This document shows positions 54,335 through 63,742 of a stretch of 64,000 bases of DNA, one piece after another (position 1 is the stretch's first letter; each line of letters starts with the position of its first letter). Under the pieces are notes generated by a model that saw nothing but the letters and a program-made list of their open reading frames with translations, ran no database searches and was not told the DNA's origin. Made by a program: the position numbers and the translations under genes. The stretch is from Mycobacterium sp. HUMS_12744610. Lineage in GTDB: Bacteria > Actinomycetota > Actinomycetes > Mycobacteriales > Mycobacteriaceae. The stretch lies in the NCBI RefSeq assembly GCF_041206865.1, contig NZ_JBGEDP010000001.1, positions 3,224,001 through 3,288,000 of the forward strand. The letters are read 5' to 3'.

Positions 54335-55499
54335 TGGTCAGCCCCGCCCCGGCTTTGCCGATATCGCCCAGCGCGCCGCCGGCACCGGCGGCTCCCGCAC
54401 CACGCCCGGCAACGCCGGCGGCCTGACCACCTTCTTCGGCGGCCCGCCCTGCCGCGGCGGCACCCTTGGCCCCGGCTCCGGCCTCACCGACCCCGGGCAC
54501 AACCAGCGTCGCGACGTCGAAGAGGTTCTCCCCCAACCCCAATCCCGGGCGATCGGCGCGCCAATCGTCCAGGTGCAGCAGCGATCCGACCATCTGCTTG
54601 TCGGCGTCCACGGCATCCTGGGGGTTGAGGACGTGGTTGAGCAGACCCGTTTTGGTCATGGTCTTCCAGGTGGCCGCCGCGCCCTGCGGGTCGAGCACAA
54701 ACCACCACGGATCCACCCCCTCGATGCCCCTGGCCATCTCGTAGGCGCCCTTGAGGAACCCCTCACCGGTGTTGACCCAGGTGTCAAACGTCGCCGCCAC
54801 CTGATTGCCGACCTGCTGGCCCAGGAAATGGGTGAACTGGCCGCCCATAAACCGCTCCATCCCCACCACCAGGCCGTCGACGGCCTGCACGCCCCCATCC
54901 AGCGACTGCTCCCACGCCGGGGCTTCCCGGCCCAGGCAATGCAGGACGGCGTTGATGTCCGCGGCGATCCTTTCCACCTCGTCGAACGCCTTGCCCTCCA
55001 AGACCAACGCGATATCGTGGGCGATATCGCCCAGCGACCCCAACCGGTGCAACAGGTCCCGGATCGCTTTCTGGGCGTAGCTCACCTCCTCGGCGAACCG
55101 GTCGAGGGTCGCGGCCAGCTTCCCGCATTGCGCGCCGACGCTGCTCGCATGGTCACCGATCTGCGACAACACCTCACCGATCTGCGCGCCTTCGGGAATC
55201 TGCTGGCCACCGACGAGCGCAGTGGACGCGCTCAGCGCACCCGACAGCTCGATCTTGGCCCCGTTGAACCGGCACGCATTCACCACGGCCGCCGCCGCGC
55301 TCACCAGCGACTGGCCCGCGCACTGATACCCCAACCCGAGCGCCGTCCCGCCATGATCGTGCCCGGTGTTGGCCGCAAACCCACCCACCAGCACCGTGAG
55401 ATTCGCAGCCAGCCCATCCCCGGCCGCCACCACGGCGGCGCCCGCAGCAGACAACACCACAGGGTCCACCACCAACGGAGTCACCCGCGGAATTCTCAC
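54335..55499 (-). pseudogene. N-terminal secretion/helical region of the split ADP-ribosyltransferase toxin
   Basis: About 388 residues from GTG 55499 (or GTG 55484) to the IS256 duplication. The first 110 residues (TPLVVDPVVLSAAGAAVVAA, ALGLGYQCAGQSLVSAAAAV) look like a small alpha-helical WXG100/ESX-type domain. Residues 110-240 are long amphipathic helices (IGEVLSQIGDHASSVGAQC, DRFAEEVSYAQKAIRDLLHR, SLGDIAHDIALVLEG). Then FMGGQFTHFLGQQVGNQVAA, DPWWFVLDPQGAAATWKTM and an Ala/Gly-rich hinge (GAGAKGAAAAGRAAEEGG). It resembles the N-terminal parts of mycobacterial type VII-secreted toxins. It joins in frame to the linker at 49789. As it stands it would give a truncated protein ending in IS256 sequence. 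Confidence 0.7.
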
Positions 55500-55573
55500 C
55501 TCGCCAGCGATCGGTGCTAATCACCCAAGGGGCCGCGCCGCCAAGCTAGCCCTCACGAACAAAACAGCACAAC

Positions 55574-57868
55574 TCACGCGCTAACAGGCCGGCGCGCCCC
55601 CAACGTGATCTGATGCCGCCCAGCCGGCACCGCGACGGGCGATCCCGCAGGCTCGCCATCCAGACGCACCTCGACCCCAACGGGCAACCCGCCGAGCGTG
55701 ACGCGCGCGGCGGCGTCGGTGGTCACCATGATCGTCGACGCCGGCAGTGCGGCCAGACCGGCACGCGCAACATCCAGCGTGAGGCCGGCGACCCCGGTCA
55801 ACCGCAGCGTCAGATACGGCATCGGGGCCGGGGGTGCCCCCACCCGCCAGTCCAGCGCGCTGTACACCCCGGGGGTCGGCTCGAAGTTCAGCACCACGCC
55901 GCGGTCATAATGCACGGTGTGCGTCGGGTCCGGCCGGGCGTAGGACCGCGCGTCGACTTCCGCGACGGCGCCGCGCCGCTCCGTCACCGCGGGATCGGCC
56001 GTCAGGTCCGACAACCACCACACCCGGTGCGGTCCGATACCCAGGTCGGGATGCACCAACTGCGGGTACCACGCGAAGGTGATGTGTCCGGGATCGGCTT
56101 GGCGCAGACCGGTTCCCATGTGGGAGATCGGGTCCTCGAACTTGTCCTGCAACACCCAGGCGAGATGGTCCTCGAGCGGGTAGGTCGTGAACCGGTGGCG
56201 GTAGCCCAGCCGATCGAGCTCGAGTACCTGCTCGGCGACCGAGGTGAACGGCACCAGCTCGTCGATCAATCCCTGGGCGATGACGTAGGGCAGCCAGCGG
56301 GCGTTCACCAGCAGCTTCCACGTGTCGCCTTCGCGCGCGCAGGTCGAGTCCGGGTCGACGTCGGCCGGGATGTCGACGTCGGGAAGCAACCGGACGCCGC
56401 ACGCCGGTGGTCCCGCGAGCACCACGGCCTGTGCGAACACCTCGGGATAGCTCAGACCTAGCTTGTAGGCCGCGTATCCGCCCATCGAGTAGCCCGAGAT
56501 CACGGTGCGGTTGGGGTCGGTGCCCAGTTGTTCGGCCACCCGCGCCCACACCTCCCAGACGTCGAGTTCCCCGGTGCCGAAATACCAGGTCGACGGCCCT
56601 CGGGCCAGCGGCGTGATCACCACCGAGTCGCGGCCCTCGCATACCTCGTGCAGCAGGCGCGGGTCGATCGCGGCGAACTGGTTCTGCCCGAGCGCCAGCG
56701 AGTGCAGCAGCAGCGTCAGCGGCAGCGACTGGCCGGGCTTGAAGCTCGACGGCACGCAGATCGAATAGGGCTGCACGCGCCCCAGGAACTGCGGCTTGAG
56801 ACTGAAAATGTCGTCGGGAGCCACCCCCTGCCCCAACTCGACGGAGGACACGTACCAACGCGTCGAGGGGCCGGTGACGACCGGCTCGGGATCGGCCCGG
56901 CCGGACGCGAGCCGGTCCCACGCCACCGTGACGGCGAACTCCGACACGTCGCCTTTGGTCAGCGCCGCGGCCTGCGCCGCATCGGACCAGAAGTTCAGGT
57001 GCGGCGCTTCCTGCGCGTTGGTACGGAAGGCGACGTTGTAGACGTTTGGCTGGCCCGGGAGCGCGCCGTGGTCGGCGGGCACGTCGGCGAACCCGTCCCC
57101 GGCCTCGTTGGCCAGGCCCGCGCCCACTCGCACGGTCCAGCTTCCGGCGGGCTCGGCCAGCGACCGCGGCACCCGCGCCAGAAACGACCGCGACTCCATG
57201 TCCACGCTGTGCTCGACCGGCGTGCTCACCTGCGAGGACATGTCGATCAGCGCGGCGCCGCGCCCCGAGATGCGCAACGCCAGGTCGACACCCCTCGAGC
57301 GCACGCCGGCCCCGGCGGGCCAGGTCGCGGCGGCCGACCCGCCGCGGCCGGTGTCGATGGCGAACAGCGCGATCGGCACCGAGGCGTCCAGCAGCGTGTT
57401 CCAGTCGATTCGCCACCAGGTGTCGGTGTCGGTGAGCCCGATGGCGACCCGGAAGATGTCGGCGCCGTTGCGGGCCGCGGGCCCGGCCGGATAGACGTAG
57501 GTGCCCCGGGGTGGCGCCTGGATCTTCAGGTCCCCGACGGGCAGGCCCGTCGCACCGTGGTCGTCGTAGATGAAGTCGGTCCAGAACAATGCACCGCCGG
57601 CCACCCGGCCCGCGCCGCAGGTGCGGGGGAACTCCTCGCCGAACGGCCAGTCCGACGGCACGGGAAGCGGCGGCTCGGGCCGCAGCGCCGCCGGCGGTAC
57701 GCCTTCGGGCATGCCGCCGACCACGACCAGCTCGGCAGGCGGAGCCGGTGCGGGCACGAGGGTGTGCACGACGGCGCCGGCGATGTGGCGTGCGACGCGA
57801 AGCGGAAGCAGTGTGAGATCCCCCAGGAGTGACACCCCGCCCAACCTACGCGGCCCCGGTGACACCAT
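55574..57868 (-). CDS. Large alpha/beta hydrolase (esterase/prolyl-oligopeptidase-like)
   Basis: A 764-residue protein. The N-terminal 370 residues are beta-rich and unassigned (FWTDFIYDDHGATGLPVGD, DIFRVAIGLTDTDTWWRIDW). A hydrolase domain follows, about 390-620: PLTLLLHSLALGQNQFAAID, VISGYSMGGYAAYKLGLSYPE with nucleophile Ser in GYSMGG, ARWLPYVIAQGLIDELVPFT (acid), TYPLEDHLAW (His). The C-terminus is a beta-sandwich (VTLGGLPVGVEVRLDGEPAG). No clear signal peptide. ATG 57868 overlaps the pepE stop (TGATG), so the two are translationally coupled. Substrate unknown; the layout resembles secreted esterases or peptidases. I do not recall a counterpart at this place in M. tuberculosis. Confidence 0.8.
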   Translation of the reverse strand: MVSPGPRRLGGVSLLGDLTLLPLRVARHIAGAVVHTLVPAPAPPAELVVVGGMPEGVPPAALRPEPPLPVPSDWPFGEEFPRTCGAGRVAGGALFWTDFIYDDHGATGLPVGDLKIQAPPRGTYVYPAGPAARNGADIFRVAIGLTDTDTWWRIDWNTLLDASVPIALFAIDTGRGGSAAATWPAGAGVRSRGVDLALRISGRGAALIDMSSQVSTPVEHSVDMESRSFLARVPRSLAEPAGSWTVRVGAGLANEAGDGFADVPADHGALPGQPNVYNVAFRTNAQEAPHLNFWSDAAQAAALTKGDVSEFAVTVAWDRLASGRADPEPVVTGPSTRWYVSSVELGQGVAPDDIFSLKPQFLGRVQPYSICVPSSFKPGQSLPLTLLLHSLALGQNQFAAIDPRLLHEVCEGRDSVVITPLARGPSTWYFGTGELDVWEVWARVAEQLGTDPNRTVISGYSMGGYAAYKLGLSYPEVFAQAVVLAGPPACGVRLLPDVDIPADVDPDSTCAREGDTWKLLVNARWLPYVIAQGLIDELVPFTSVAEQVLELDRLGYRHRFTTYPLEDHLAWVLQDKFEDPISHMGTGLRQADPGHITFAWYPQLVHPDLGIGPHRVWWLSDLTADPAVTERRGAVAEVDARSYARPDPTHTVHYDRGVVLNFEPTPGVYSALDWRVGAPPAPMPYLTLRLTGVAGLTLDVARAGLAALPASTIMVTTDAAARVTLGGLPVGVEVRLDGEPAGSPVAVPAGRHQITLGARRPVSA

Positions 57869-58998
57869 CACCGAGACACGGGCACCACGATCAACTCGTG
57901 CGGCCGGTGATTGACGGCCAGGGCGCCGTCGGCGGTGACGACGACGATGTCCTCGATGCGCGCACCCCACCGGCCGGGGAAGTAGATGCCGGGCTCGATG
58001 GAAAAGGCCATCCCCTCCGTCAGCGGCAGGTCGTTGCCGGCGACGATGTAGGGCTCCTCGTGCACCGACAGGCCGATCCCGTGCCCGGTGCGGTGCACGA
58101 AATACTCCGCGAGCCCCGCTTCGGCCAGCACCTCGCGGGCCGCGGCGTCGACCTGCTCGGCGCTCACGCCCGGGCGCACCGCGTCCAAGGCCGCACGCTG
58201 GGCACGCTCGAGCACCGAATAGCGTTGGGCCACCTCGGGTTCGGGGTCCCCGATGCTGTAGGTGCGGGTGCAGTCGGAGTGATAGCCGGGCTCGTAAACT
58301 CCCCCGATGTCGACGACGACGATGTCGCCCACCCGCAGTTCGCGGTCCGAGTAGCCGTGGTGCGGATCGGCGCCGTGCGGTCCCGAGCCGACGATGACGA
58401 ACGCGACGTCCGAATGCCCTTCGGCGACAATGGCTTCGGAGATGTCGGCGGCCACGTCGGCTTCGGTGCGCCCGGGAACGAGGAACTCCGGCACCCGGGC
58501 GTGCACCCGGTCGATGGCCGTACCGGCCTTGCGCAACGCGTCGATCTCGCACGCCTCCTTGACCATCCGCAGCCCGCGCATCACCCCGGTGGCCAGCACC
58601 GGCAGCACGCCGAGCGCCCCTGCCAGCGGCAGCAGGTGCAGCGCCGGCATGGAATCGGTGACGGCGGTCGCGACGCGGCCCCCGCCCAAGGCCGTGCCCA
58701 CCAGCGCGTAAGGGTCATCGCCGTCGACCCAATCGCGCACTGCCAAGCCCAGTTCCGTGATCGCGGACCCCTTCAGGGCGGCCAGTTCGAGGCGCGGCAC
58801 CACGACCATCGGATCGCCGGCGGCCGGCAACACCAGCGCGGTGAGCCGTTCGAACGTCTGGGCCCGCGATCCGCAGAGGTACCGCAGGTCATAGCCCGGG
58901 GTGATCACCAGGGCGTCGAGACCCGCGTCGGCGGTCGCGGCGGCCGCCGCGGCCAGGCGGCGGGCATACACGCTCGCGTCGAATCGGTCTGCGTCCAC
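57868..58998 (-). CDS. pepE: Xaa-Pro-type dipeptidase PepE (M24 family)
   Basis: A 376-residue M24 metallopeptidase. Metal ligands are Asp in VVDIGGVY, Asp in HSDCTRTYS, His in VHRTGHGIGL, Glu in FSIEPGIYF and Glu in WGARIEDIVVV. The N-terminal creatinase-like domain reads [39 protein letters not shown]24 enzymes of this type cleave dipeptides with C-terminal proline, using two divalent metals. GTG 58998 (before DADRFDASVYARR) gives the length of M. tuberculosis PepE; a longer in-frame start at 59070 would overlap the opposite gene. In M. tuberculosis pepE (Rv2089c) also precedes Rv2090. Confidence 0.93.
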   Translation of the reverse strand: MDADRFDASVYARRLAAAAAATADAGLDALVITPGYDLRYLCGSRAQTFERLTALVLPAAGDPMVVVPRLELAALKGSAITELGLAVRDWVDGDDPYALVGTALGGGRVATAVTDSMPALHLLPLAGALGVLPVLATGVMRGLRMVKEACEIDALRKAGTAIDRVHARVPEFLVPGRTEADVAADISEAIVAEGHSDVAFVIVGSGPHGADPHHGYSDRELRVGDIVVVDIGGVYEPGYHSDCTRTYSIGDPEPEVAQRYSVLERAQRAALDAVRPGVSAEQVDAAAREVLAEAGLAEYFVHRTGHGIGLSVHEEPYIVAGNDLPLTEGMAFSIEPGIYFPGRWGARIEDIVVVTADGALAVNHRPHELIVVPVSR

Positions 58999-59057
58999 GG
59001 CAGCCAGGCTAGCCCGGTGCGGCACCCACGGCGAGCAGGCGTGAGACCATACCCGGC

Positions 59058-60026
59058 ATGCGATCACCACTGTTGCTGCTCGACGGCGCCAGCATGTGGT
59101 TCCGCTCCTACTTCGGCGTGCCCTCCTCGATCACCGCTCCCGACGGCCGGCCGGTCAACGCCGTCCGCGGCTTCATCGACTCCATGGCCGTGGTGATCAC
59201 CCGGCAGCGCCCCGGCCGGCTGGCGGTGTGCCTGGACCTGGATTGGCGGCCGCAGTTCCGGGTGGACCTGATCCCGTCCTACAAGGCGCACCGGGTGGCT
59301 CAGGAAGTCAGCGGGCCGGGATCCGAGGGCCAACCCGACGTCGAGGAGGTTCCCGACGACCTGACGCCGCAGGTCGACATGATCACCGATCTGCTGGACG
59401 CGCTCGGGATCCCGATGGCCGGCGCGGCCGGGTTCGAGGCCGACGACGTGCTGGGCACGCTGGCGGCGCGGGAACGCGACGACCCGGTCGTCGTGGTCAG
59501 CGGCGACCGCGACCTGCTGCAAGTGGTCGCCGACGACCCGGTGCCGGTGCGGGTGCTCTACCTGGGCCGCGGGCTGACCAACGCGACCCTGTTCGGTCCC
59601 GCCGAAGTGGCCGATCACTATGGCGTGCCCGTCGACCGCGCCGGGGCGGCCTATGCCGAGCTGGCATTGTTGCGCGGCGATCCGTCCGACGGTCTGCCCG
59701 GCGTGCCGGGCATCGGCGAGAAGACGGCGGCGACGCTGCTGGCACAGCACGGCTCGCTGCAGCAGATCGTCGCCGCCGCCGGCGACCCGAAATCGAAGAT
59801 GGCCAAGGGACTTCGTACGAAACTGCTGGCCGCCGCCGACTACATCGAGGCCGCCCAACCGGTGGTACGGGTGGCCACCGACGCGCCGGTCACCCTGTCG
59901 ACTCCGACCGACGCGCTGCCCCTGACGGCCGCCGACCCGCAGCGCACCGCACGGCTGGCCACCGAGCTCGGTGTCGGCTCGTCGATCGCGCGGCTGCAGA
60001 AGGCGCTCGACGCGCTGCCCGGTTGA
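59058..60026 (+). CDS. 5'-3' exonuclease (Rv2090-like)
   Basis: A 322-residue FEN/PolA-type 5' nuclease: [43 protein letters not shown] (helical-arch Lys/Arg), [12 protein letters not shown] and [15 protein letters not shown] (metal Asp residues), [20 protein letters not shown] (third metal region and the H3TH helix-hairpin-helix). It has the nuclease part only, with no polymerase domain. Likely acts on RNA primers or flaps in DNA repair beside PolA. Starts 60 bp from the pepE start, divergent; its stop is 6 bp from the next, convergent gene. Confidence 0.92.
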   Translation: MRSPLLLLDGASMWFRSYFGVPSSITAPDGRPVNAVRGFIDSMAVVITRQRPGRLAVCLDLDWRPQFRVDLIPSYKAHRVAQEVSGPGSEGQPDVEEVPDDLTPQVDMITDLLDALGIPMAGAAGFEADDVLGTLAARERDDPVVVVSGDRDLLQVVADDPVPVRVLYLGRGLTNATLFGPAEVADHYGVPVDRAGAAYAELALLRGDPSDGLPGVPGIGEKTAATLLAQHGSLQQIVAAAGDPKSKMAKGLRTKLLAAADYIEAAQPVVRVATDAPVTLSTPTDALPLTAADPQRTARLATELGVGSSIARLQKALDALPG

Positions 60027-60032
60027 CCGCCC

Positions 60033-60824
60033 CTACTGGGGCCGGCCGACCTCGTACGTGCCCTTGTTGTCCTGGAAGGTCACCGTCACGTGCTTCTGCG
60101 CGCCGTCGATGCTCACGCTGCAATCGAAGCTGGCGCCCTTCTTGACGGTCGGGTCGGCGCCGTTGTTGCACTTGACGTCTTTGACGTTGCGGGCGCCGTA
60201 GCCGTTGGTCTCATCCGACAGGATCTGCTGGACGCCGGTCTGGGCCTTTTTGATGTCCAGCTTGGTGGTGACGAAAAAGCCCGGCTCCCAGAAGCCGAGC
60301 ACCAGCACGGCGGCGATGAGCAGGAAGGCGATCACGCCGACCACCCCGGCGATCAGCGTGGTCGAGCGCTTCTTGCCCGGTTGCTCGTAAGGCGGGAACT
60401 GCTGCGGGTACTGGCCCGGCTGGCCGTATTGACCGTACTGACCCGGCTGGCCGTACTGGGCGTACTGGCCCGGCTGGGCGTACTGGCCCGGCTGGGCGTA
60501 CTGGCCCGGCTGGGCGTACTGGCCCGGCTGGGCGTACTGACCGTACTGAGTCGGCTGGCCGTATTGACCGTACTGGGGGGTTTGCCCACCGTACTGCTGC
60601 TCGGGCTGCCCATAGCCGGGCTGCTGCGGGTAGGCCTGCTCCCCCTGCTGCTGGTACGGCGAATACCCGGGGGGCGGCGTGTAGGCCGGGGTCTGCCACC
60701 CCGCGTCCTGGTTCGGCTGCTGCTGCCAGGGCGATCCTGCCTGGGCCGCTTCCGAGGACTGGTCGCCACTGTGACCGGGCGGTTGCCACTGCTGGTCCGG
60801 CTCGGATCCCTGCGGTCCGCTCAT
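60033..60824 (-). CDS. Pro/Gln/Tyr-rich membrane protein with DUF4333-like domain (Rv2091c-like)
   Basis: A 263-residue protein. Residues 1-150 are low-complexity Gln, Pro, Gly and Tyr with PGQYAQ-type repeats ([12 protein letters not shown], then four exact QYAQPG units). A basic stop (GKKRS) precedes a single membrane helix [20 protein letters not shown], and then a C-terminal extracytoplasmic domain with two Cys ([16 protein letters not shown]) and [14 protein letters not shown], like DUF4333 domains. The cytoplasmic repeat tail may bind or phase-separate; no function is established. Corresponds to Rv2091c by order. Confidence 0.88.
   Translation of the reverse strand: MSGPQGSEPDQQWQPPGHSGDQSSEAAQAGSPWQQQPNQDAGWQTPAYTPPPGYSPYQQQGEQAYPQQPGYGQPEQQYGGQTPQYGQYGQPTQYGQYAQPGQYAQPGQYAQPGQYAQPGQYAQYGQPGQYGQYGQPGQYPQQFPPYEQPGKKRSTTLIAGVVGVIAFLLIAAVLVLGFWEPGFFVTTKLDIKKAQTGVQQILSDETNGYGARNVKDVKCNNGADPTVKKGASFDCSVSIDGAQKHVTVTFQDNKGTYEVGRPQ
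60461..60532. repeat. Four tandem 18-bp units in the Rv2091c-like gene
   Basis: cgtactggcccggctggg repeated four times without change, encoding QYAQPG repeats on the minus strand. Flanking diverged units extend the array on both sides. Copy number probably varies between strains. Confidence 0.9.
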
Positions 60825-60889
60825 CGTTTCTCCTCAGCCCCTTGACGTCTTGGCTTCTCGTTACGGTGTCACCGTAGCTCCGGCACAGC

Positions 60890-63652
60890 CTACCCGGCGT
60901 CAACAGCGACGACGCCGCGCCGAACGTCGTTGATGGCGCGCTTGGCGACCGCCCGCAGATCGGCGTCGGGGGCGGCGTTGCGCACCTGGTCGAGCAGGTC
61001 GAGCACCTGCCGGCACCAGCGCACGAAGTCTCCCGCCAGCAACGGCGAACCGGTGCCCGTGACGTCCGCGGCGGCCAGCGCCGCCGTCAGGTCACCGGTC
61101 CGCGCCCAGCGATAGATGACGTTGACGAAGCCGTCGTCGGGCTCGCGGCTCGGGGCGATGCGGTGGGCCTGCTCGTCGGCGCGCAGCGCGGTCGACATCC
61201 GGGACGTCTGCTGCAGCGCCTGCCGCAACCGCTGGGTCGGCACCTCGGCGACGAACCCGGAGCCGGCCCCGTCGCCGCCCCGGGTCTCGTAGAGCACCGC
61301 GGAGACCACCGCCGCCAACTCGGCGGGCTTCAATCCCGCCCACGCGTCGGTGCGCAGGCATTCGGCCACCAGCAGGTCGCTCTCGCTGTAGATGCGGGCC
61401 AGCAGCCGGCCATGGTCGGTGACGTGGGGATCGGCGGCCGGGCCCTCGATGAAGCCCCGCTCGGTGAGCAGCCCGACGATCCGGTCGAAGGTGCGCGCCA
61501 GCGAGTTGGTGGCCGCGGCCACCTTCTTCTCCAGTTGCGCGTTGTCCCGCTCGATGCGCAGGTAGCGCTCGGCCTGACGAACCCGCGCCTCCAGGCCCGG
61601 ACTGTTGTGCGACGGATGCCGGCGCAGCTGCGCTCGCAACTCCGCGAGCTCCGGATCGTGGAACTCGCCGTCGCCGTCACCGCCGCCACGGCGCCGCGAC
61701 GGGACGGCCAGTCCGGCCACGGCCGAACGCAGCGCCGATGCCAGATCGCGCCGCACGCGCGGCTGGCGGTGTTCGACGTGCTTCGGCAAGGACATCGACC
61801 CGAGCGGACCCGGCGCACCCGAATAGTCCGCCGAGGAGATCCGGCCCGCCCACCGGTGTTCGGTCAGCACCAGGGGCCGCGGATCGTCGCTGTCGCGGGC
61901 CGACTCGAGCACCACCGCAAGCCCGCCGCGTCGGCCCTGGGTGATGTTGATGATGTCGCCTTTGCGCAGCGCGGCCAGCGCGTCGCTGGCCGCCTGGCGG
62001 CGTTGCAGCCGGGAGGCGCGCGACTGCGCGCGCTCCAATTCGGTGATCCGCGCGCGCAATCGGGCGTAGTCCAGGACCGGCGCCTTCGGCCCACCCAGTT
62101 CGGCGGCGATCTCGTCGAGCATCTTGGTGCCCCGCTCGATGCCGCGGACCAGGCCGACGACCGACCGGTCGGCCTGGTACTGGGCAAAGGACTGCTCGAG
62201 CAGCTGGTGCGCCTGTTCCGGGCCCATGTGCTGCACCAGGTTGATCGTCATGTTGTAGGACGGCGCGAACGAACTGCGCAGCGGGAAGGTGCGGGTCGAC
62301 GCCAGGCCGGCCACCGCCGACGGTTCGGTGGTCTCCTCGCTGGGTTGCCAGAGCACCACCGCGTGGCCCTCGACGTCGATGCCGCGCCTGCCGGCGCGCC
62401 CGGTCAGCTGCGTGTACTCCCCCGGCGTGAGCGGCACGTGCTGCTCGCCGTTGAACTTCACCAGCCGCTCCAGCACCACCGTGCGGGCGGGCATGTTGAT
62501 GCCCAGCGCCAGCGTCTCGGTGGCGAACACCGCCTTGACCAGGCCGGCGGCGAACAGCTCCTCGACGGTGTGCCGGAATGCCGGCAGCATGCCGGCATGG
62601 TGGGCCGCCAGGCCGCGCAGCAGGCCCTCGCGCCACTCGTAGTAGCCGAGCACCTCCAGGTCGGCGTCGGCCAGATCGCCGCACCGGTGGTCGATCACCT
62701 CGGCGATCTGCGCGCGCTCCTCCTGGGTGGTCAGTTGCAGCGGCGAGCGCAGGCATTGGTGGACCGCGGCGTCACACCCCGCCCGGGAGAACACGAACGT
62801 GATCGCAGGTAGCAGGCCCTCGGAGTCCAGGGTCGCGATCACGTCGGGCCGGGCGGGCGGGCGGTAGAACCGCGGCCTGCCACCCGGGCGTCCGGAACCG
62901 TGGCGGCGGGGACCTCGCCAGTCCGACATCCGGTCCGCCTCCCGGCGGTGTGCGATGTGGCGCAGCAGGTCCGGGTTGACGCGCGGCTCGCGGCTGCCGT
63001 CTGGGGGCTCGCCGGCCTCGGAATCGCGGTAGTCGAACAGGTCGTAGAGCCGTTTGCCGACCAGCACGTGTTGCCACAGGGGCACCGGCCGGTGCTCATC
63101 GACCACCACCGTCGTGTCGCCCCGCACGGTCTGGATCCAGCCGCCGAACTCCTCGGCGTTGCTCACCGTCGCCGACAGGCTGACCAGGCGCACCTCGTCG
63201 GGCAGGTGCAGGATGACCTCCTCCCACACCGGACCACGCATCCGGTCGGCGAGGAAGTGCACCTCGTCCATCACCACGTGGGAAAGCCCATGTAGGGCAG
63301 GCGAATTGGCGTAGAGCATGTTGCGCAGCACTTCGGTGGTCATGACCACCACCGGCGCATCGGCGTTGACCGACAGGTCGCCGGTCAGCAGGCCGATGCG
63401 GTCGCGGCCGTAGCGCGCCGTCAGGTCGGTGTGCTTCTGGTTGCTGAGCGCCTTGAGGGGCGTGGTGTAGAAGCACTTGCCGCCGGCCGCCAGCGCCAGG
63501 TGCACGGCGAATTCGCCGACCACCGTCTTGCCGGCGCCGGTCGGCGCGCAGACCAGCACACCGTGGCCCCGCTCCAGCGCCTCGCAGGCGCGCCGCTGAA
63601 AGGCGTCGAGGGCGAACGGCAGCTCGGTGACGAACCGCGCCAGCTCGGTCAC
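60890..63652 (-). CDS. helY: Ski2/Mtr4-like ATP-dependent helicase HelY
   Basis: A 920-residue superfamily 2 helicase. Walker A APTGAGKT (Lys42), TTPLKALSNQKH (Ia), LTGDLSVNADAPVVVMTTEV (Ib), MDEVHF (DExH box II), SLSATVSN (III), ATETLALGINMPARTVV (V) and QLTGRAGRRG (VI). Beyond the RecA pair are a winged-helix/ratchet region, an arm-like insertion and a C-terminal DSHCT domain (ERGFIEGPAADPHVTDHGRL, WARTGDLTAALAAADVTGTG). It probably unwinds RNA, or RNA-DNA, in RNA processing. GTG 63652 (then TELARFVTELPF) matches the M. tuberculosis start; in-frame ATGs upstream lack similarity. Upstream lies tatC, 90 bp away, same strand. Confidence 0.95.
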   Translation of the reverse strand: MTELARFVTELPFALDAFQRRACEALERGHGVLVCAPTGAGKTVVGEFAVHLALAAGGKCFYTTPLKALSNQKHTDLTARYGRDRIGLLTGDLSVNADAPVVVMTTEVLRNMLYANSPALHGLSHVVMDEVHFLADRMRGPVWEEVILHLPDEVRLVSLSATVSNAEEFGGWIQTVRGDTTVVVDEHRPVPLWQHVLVGKRLYDLFDYRDSEAGEPPDGSREPRVNPDLLRHIAHRREADRMSDWRGPRRHGSGRPGGRPRFYRPPARPDVIATLDSEGLLPAITFVFSRAGCDAAVHQCLRSPLQLTTQEERAQIAEVIDHRCGDLADADLEVLGYYEWREGLLRGLAAHHAGMLPAFRHTVEELFAAGLVKAVFATETLALGINMPARTVVLERLVKFNGEQHVPLTPGEYTQLTGRAGRRGIDVEGHAVVLWQPSEETTEPSAVAGLASTRTFPLRSSFAPSYNMTINLVQHMGPEQAHQLLEQSFAQYQADRSVVGLVRGIERGTKMLDEIAAELGGPKAPVLDYARLRARITELERAQSRASRLQRRQAASDALAALRKGDIINITQGRRGGLAVVLESARDSDDPRPLVLTEHRWAGRISSADYSGAPGPLGSMSLPKHVEHRQPRVRRDLASALRSAVAGLAVPSRRRGGGDGDGEFHDPELAELRAQLRRHPSHNSPGLEARVRQAERYLRIERDNAQLEKKVAAATNSLARTFDRIVGLLTERGFIEGPAADPHVTDHGRLLARIYSESDLLVAECLRTDAWAGLKPAELAAVVSAVLYETRGGDGAGSGFVAEVPTQRLRQALQQTSRMSTALRADEQAHRIAPSREPDDGFVNVIYRWARTGDLTAALAAADVTGTGSPLLAGDFVRWCRQVLDLLDQVRNAAPDADLRAVAKRAINDVRRGVVAVDAG

Positions 63653-63742
63653 GCGGCCGCCCTTGCGCGCCGCGAGGGTGCGCAGAATGCCGGCCCCGGC
63701 GGCGTGTCGCCGTACCGACGCGCACACTCGCGGGTGACGAGG

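Noticed and set aside
45507..55499. An integrated phage or plasmid at the IS-rich locus
   Set aside because: All open frames other than the split toxin and its neighbour belong to insertion sequences; no integrase, attachment site, capsid or replication gene was seen.
60461..60532. CRISPR-like array
   Set aside because: The units are contiguous 18-mers without spacers and encode QYAQPG in frame; it is a coding tandem repeat.
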